This document shows positions 62,511 to 64,000 of a stretch of 64,000 bases of DNA, one piece after another. Position 1 is the first letter of the stretch; every line of letters begins with the position of its first letter. A model generated the notes under the pieces. That model had not been told where the DNA came from. It did not search any database and was given only the letters and a program-made list of their open reading frames with translations. The position numbers and the translations under genes are program-made. The stretch is from Bacteroides intestinalis DSM 17393 (lineage in GTDB: Bacteria > Bacteroidota > Bacteroidia > Bacteroidales > Bacteroidaceae), in NCBI RefSeq assembly GCF_000172175.1, contig NZ_ABJL02000002.1, forward strand, positions 186,001 through 250,000, read 5' to 3'.

Positions 62511-63605
62511 ATGAAAACAAGAATTTGCTCTTTACACCTTATCATATATATAGGTATCATCCTTTTCTCCACCTCCTGCGAGAATGAAATCCCCTATACC
62601 CCGGCTCACAGTGAACCACAACTCATTATGAACGCCCTCCTTGATGCAGGAGAACCGGAGAACTACGTATATCTCAACCTAAGTGGTACACATGGCCTCT
62701 CACACGTAGAAGAAGCTACTGTAAACCTATATGTCAACGGGAAGCTTGTCGAAAAGGCGGAAGAACTTCCCCCACTCAAACCTATTGGTAGTCTGGATAT
62801 GGTCTATGATCCCAATGCACCTCTCAATAACCTCCCGGAAATAGCAAAACGCAAAAAATTCCGCATCACTACCCCTTTGAAAGCCGGTGAGCAAATTTGT
62901 CTGGAAGCGATAGCTGAAAATGGCAAATATCATACAACAGCCGAAGTTACCGTTCCCTATCCGGTAAGCTCCATCCAAATAGATACATGCCTCATCCCCA
63001 TCAGAGTGTACAGCGGATGGGAAACCCATCGCCAGTTTAAGATTACCCTGCAAGACCGCCCTAATGAGAAAAATTACTACCGCTTGGACATATGGAATGA
63101 CATTGCCGTTCACGGACAATACGACAGCCGCATAGATACCGTCCTCTATGCCAGGGAAACAGCTATCATCAATCGGGAAGATGTGATACTGACAGATGGA
63201 AATCCCAGCAGTAGTGAAGATGATGAAGATGATTTTTTCGGTAGTTACATTGAAAATAAATATAATGTCTTCACCGATGACCGCTTTTCTGATGCTACCT
63301 GTACATTGAAGGTTTATACTCAACTTTATCATGATTACAATTTATGGCTTTATAACGTCACTCGCCGTTCCAAAAGTATCACTGTCCGCCTGCTCAGCAT
63401 CAGTGAAGCTGAATTCCGCTACTTAAAAGCCCTAAACACTCTGGAATCGGGTAATTATGAAGAAGCACTTATGGAACCGGTCATGATACCAAGTAATGTA
63501 AAAGGCGGGCTCGGATTTGTAGGAATCAGTTCGGAAACAAGAATGACAATGCAACTGCCCGATGAGATTATTGACAATGAAAACTTACCACCATATACTC
63601 AATAA
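62511..63605 (+). CDS. DUF4249 family lipoprotein
   Basis: An ATG at 62475, 3 bp after the receptor stop, is in frame, but ATG 62511 gives a proper lipoprotein signal (MKTRICSLHLIIYIGIILFSTSC). The mature part starts ENEIPYTPAHSEPQLIMNALLDAGE, typical of DUF4249. These proteins pair with a TonB-dependent receptor of the kind found upstream and probably act as its surface subunit. The protein is beta-rich with an acidic stretch (SSSEDDEDDFFG) in the middle. About 364 aa is normal length for the family. Confidence 0.87.
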   Translation: MKTRICSLHLIIYIGIILFSTSCENEIPYTPAHSEPQLIMNALLDAGEPENYVYLNLSGTHGLSHVEEATVNLYVNGKLVEKAEELPPLKPIGSLDMVYDPNAPLNNLPEIAKRKKFRITTPLKAGEQICLEAIAENGKYHTTAEVTVPYPVSSIQIDTCLIPIRVYSGWETHRQFKITLQDRPNEKNYYRLDIWNDIAVHGQYDSRIDTVLYARETAIINREDVILTDGNPSSSEDDEDDFFGSYIENKYNVFTDDRFSDATCTLKVYTQLYHDYNLWLYNVTRRSKSITVRLLSISEAEFRYLKALNTLESGNYEEALMEPVMIPSNVKGGLGFVGISSETRMTMQLPDEIIDNENLPPYTQ

Positions 63606-63614
63606 GATTATACC

Positions 63615-64000
63615 ATGAAGCATTATATTCTTCTCTTGTTAATAGCCGTGTCTTTCTGTTCCTGCCGAAGTTCGCGCAGCATGCAGAAAGAATTGAATGG
63701 CATGCGTAGCAATCTTTTCTATGAGCTTATTTCGCAAGAATATACCGGCAAAGTCAAAGACAGCATCTATCTGGATTTTATAGATTACTCCAACACTGAT
63801 TATTACAGCACTATCAAGCGGAAAGGTGGTTTCTTCATTCCACTGATTATCTTTAATAGGCAACAGGATCGCTTCCGCACACGGCTGGGTGAGCATTCTC
63901 TCAGCCAACTTTATCGTGAATTCCTCACGGATGCATTATTAACTGAATGTAATAGTAGTACCTGCTTCCAATTAATAGATAACAAAGACAATCAAGTTCC
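63615..64000 (+). CDS. Lipoprotein of unknown function (3' end beyond the window)
   Basis: The gene starts at ATG 63615, 9 bp after the DUF4249 stop, and stays open to the window end (128 codons seen). The lipobox is SFCSC (Cys near 17), followed by RSSRSMQKELNGMRSNLFYELISQEYTG. The rest (DSIYLDFIDYSNTDYYSTIKRKGGFFIPLIIF) looks like an alpha/beta or beta domain. The family is not recognised. Its tight spacing makes it part of the receptor operon. Confidence 0.7.
   Translation, partial: MKHYILLLLIAVSFCSCRSSRSMQKELNGMRSNLFYELISQEYTGKVKDSIYLDFIDYSNTDYYSTIKRKGGFFIPLIIFNRQQDRFRTRLGEHSLSQLYREFLTDALLTECNSSTCFQLIDNKDNQV

Noticed and set aside
1..64000. tRNA, rRNA, CRISPR, insertion sequence or phage genes
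   Set aside because: No clover-leaf candidates, regular repeat-spacer arrays, transposase or integrase motifs were seen on reading both strands; a tRNAscan or ISfinder search was not possible.

Overview
The window looks like a Bacteroides chromosome, probably a plant-glycan degrader of the human gut type. The evidence is several SusC/SusD pairs, two hybrid two-component regulators, many secreted glycoside hydrolases with lipoprotein or Sec signals, the Bacteroidetes -7 promoter box TAnnTTTG at several gene starts, and an ECF sigma factor and a FecR-type anti-sigma factor. No species name can be given from the sequence alone. I saw no rRNA, tRNA, CRISPR array, transposase or integrase.

Region 1 (1-24984) reads as a polysaccharide utilization locus (PUL) for type II arabinogalactan, the glycan of arabinogalactan proteins and gum arabic. 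Genes from 22603 down to 1 are on the minus strand: a hybrid two-component sensor, SusC, SusD, a surface lipoprotein, a GH43_24-type exo-beta-1,3-galactanase, a GH16 endo-galactanase/glucanase candidate, a DUF2264 (GH154-like) protein, a BNR_4 propeller, a GH105 unsaturated uronidase, a double GH43, a GH97-GH43 fusion and the start of another propeller enzyme. A second, larger DUF2264 gene (22966) is divergent from the sensor. The backbone galactanases would open the beta-1,3-galactan. The BNR_4, GH154 and GH105 proteins would handle rhamnose-capped glucuronic acid, and GH43/GH97 the arabinose or galactose side chains. Three promoters in this region carry the same upstream motif at the same distance from the -7 box.

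Region 2 (25063-33148) holds hemW, a housekeeping radical-SAM gene, then a small locus of SusC, SusD and a secreted PHP-domain phosphoesterase, with a divergent ECF sigma gene. It encodes no glycosidase, so its substrate is unknown.

Region 3 (33360-58134) reads as a second PUL, probably for an acetylated pectin-like glycan. It has its own hybrid two-component sensor, a decayed GH43 gene (two nonsense codons and two frameshifts), a five-gene operon of two tandem SusC/SusD pairs plus one GH2, a three-gene operon of two SGNH esterases and a polysaccharide deacetylase, and a divergent GH28. Two operon promoters here share a second motif with 20-bp direct repeats.

Region 4 (58314-64000) is a trans-envelope signalling and uptake cluster: a small lipoprotein, a FecR-type anti-sigma factor, an STN-domain TonB-dependent receptor, a DUF4249 lipoprotein and the start of another lipoprotein. 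The first two genes are preceded by near-identical 30-bp promoter-like elements, but there is no adjacent sigma gene.

A roughly 70-bp inverted-repeat element occurs twice, in the two divergent intergenic regions 22613-22965 and 56227-56613.
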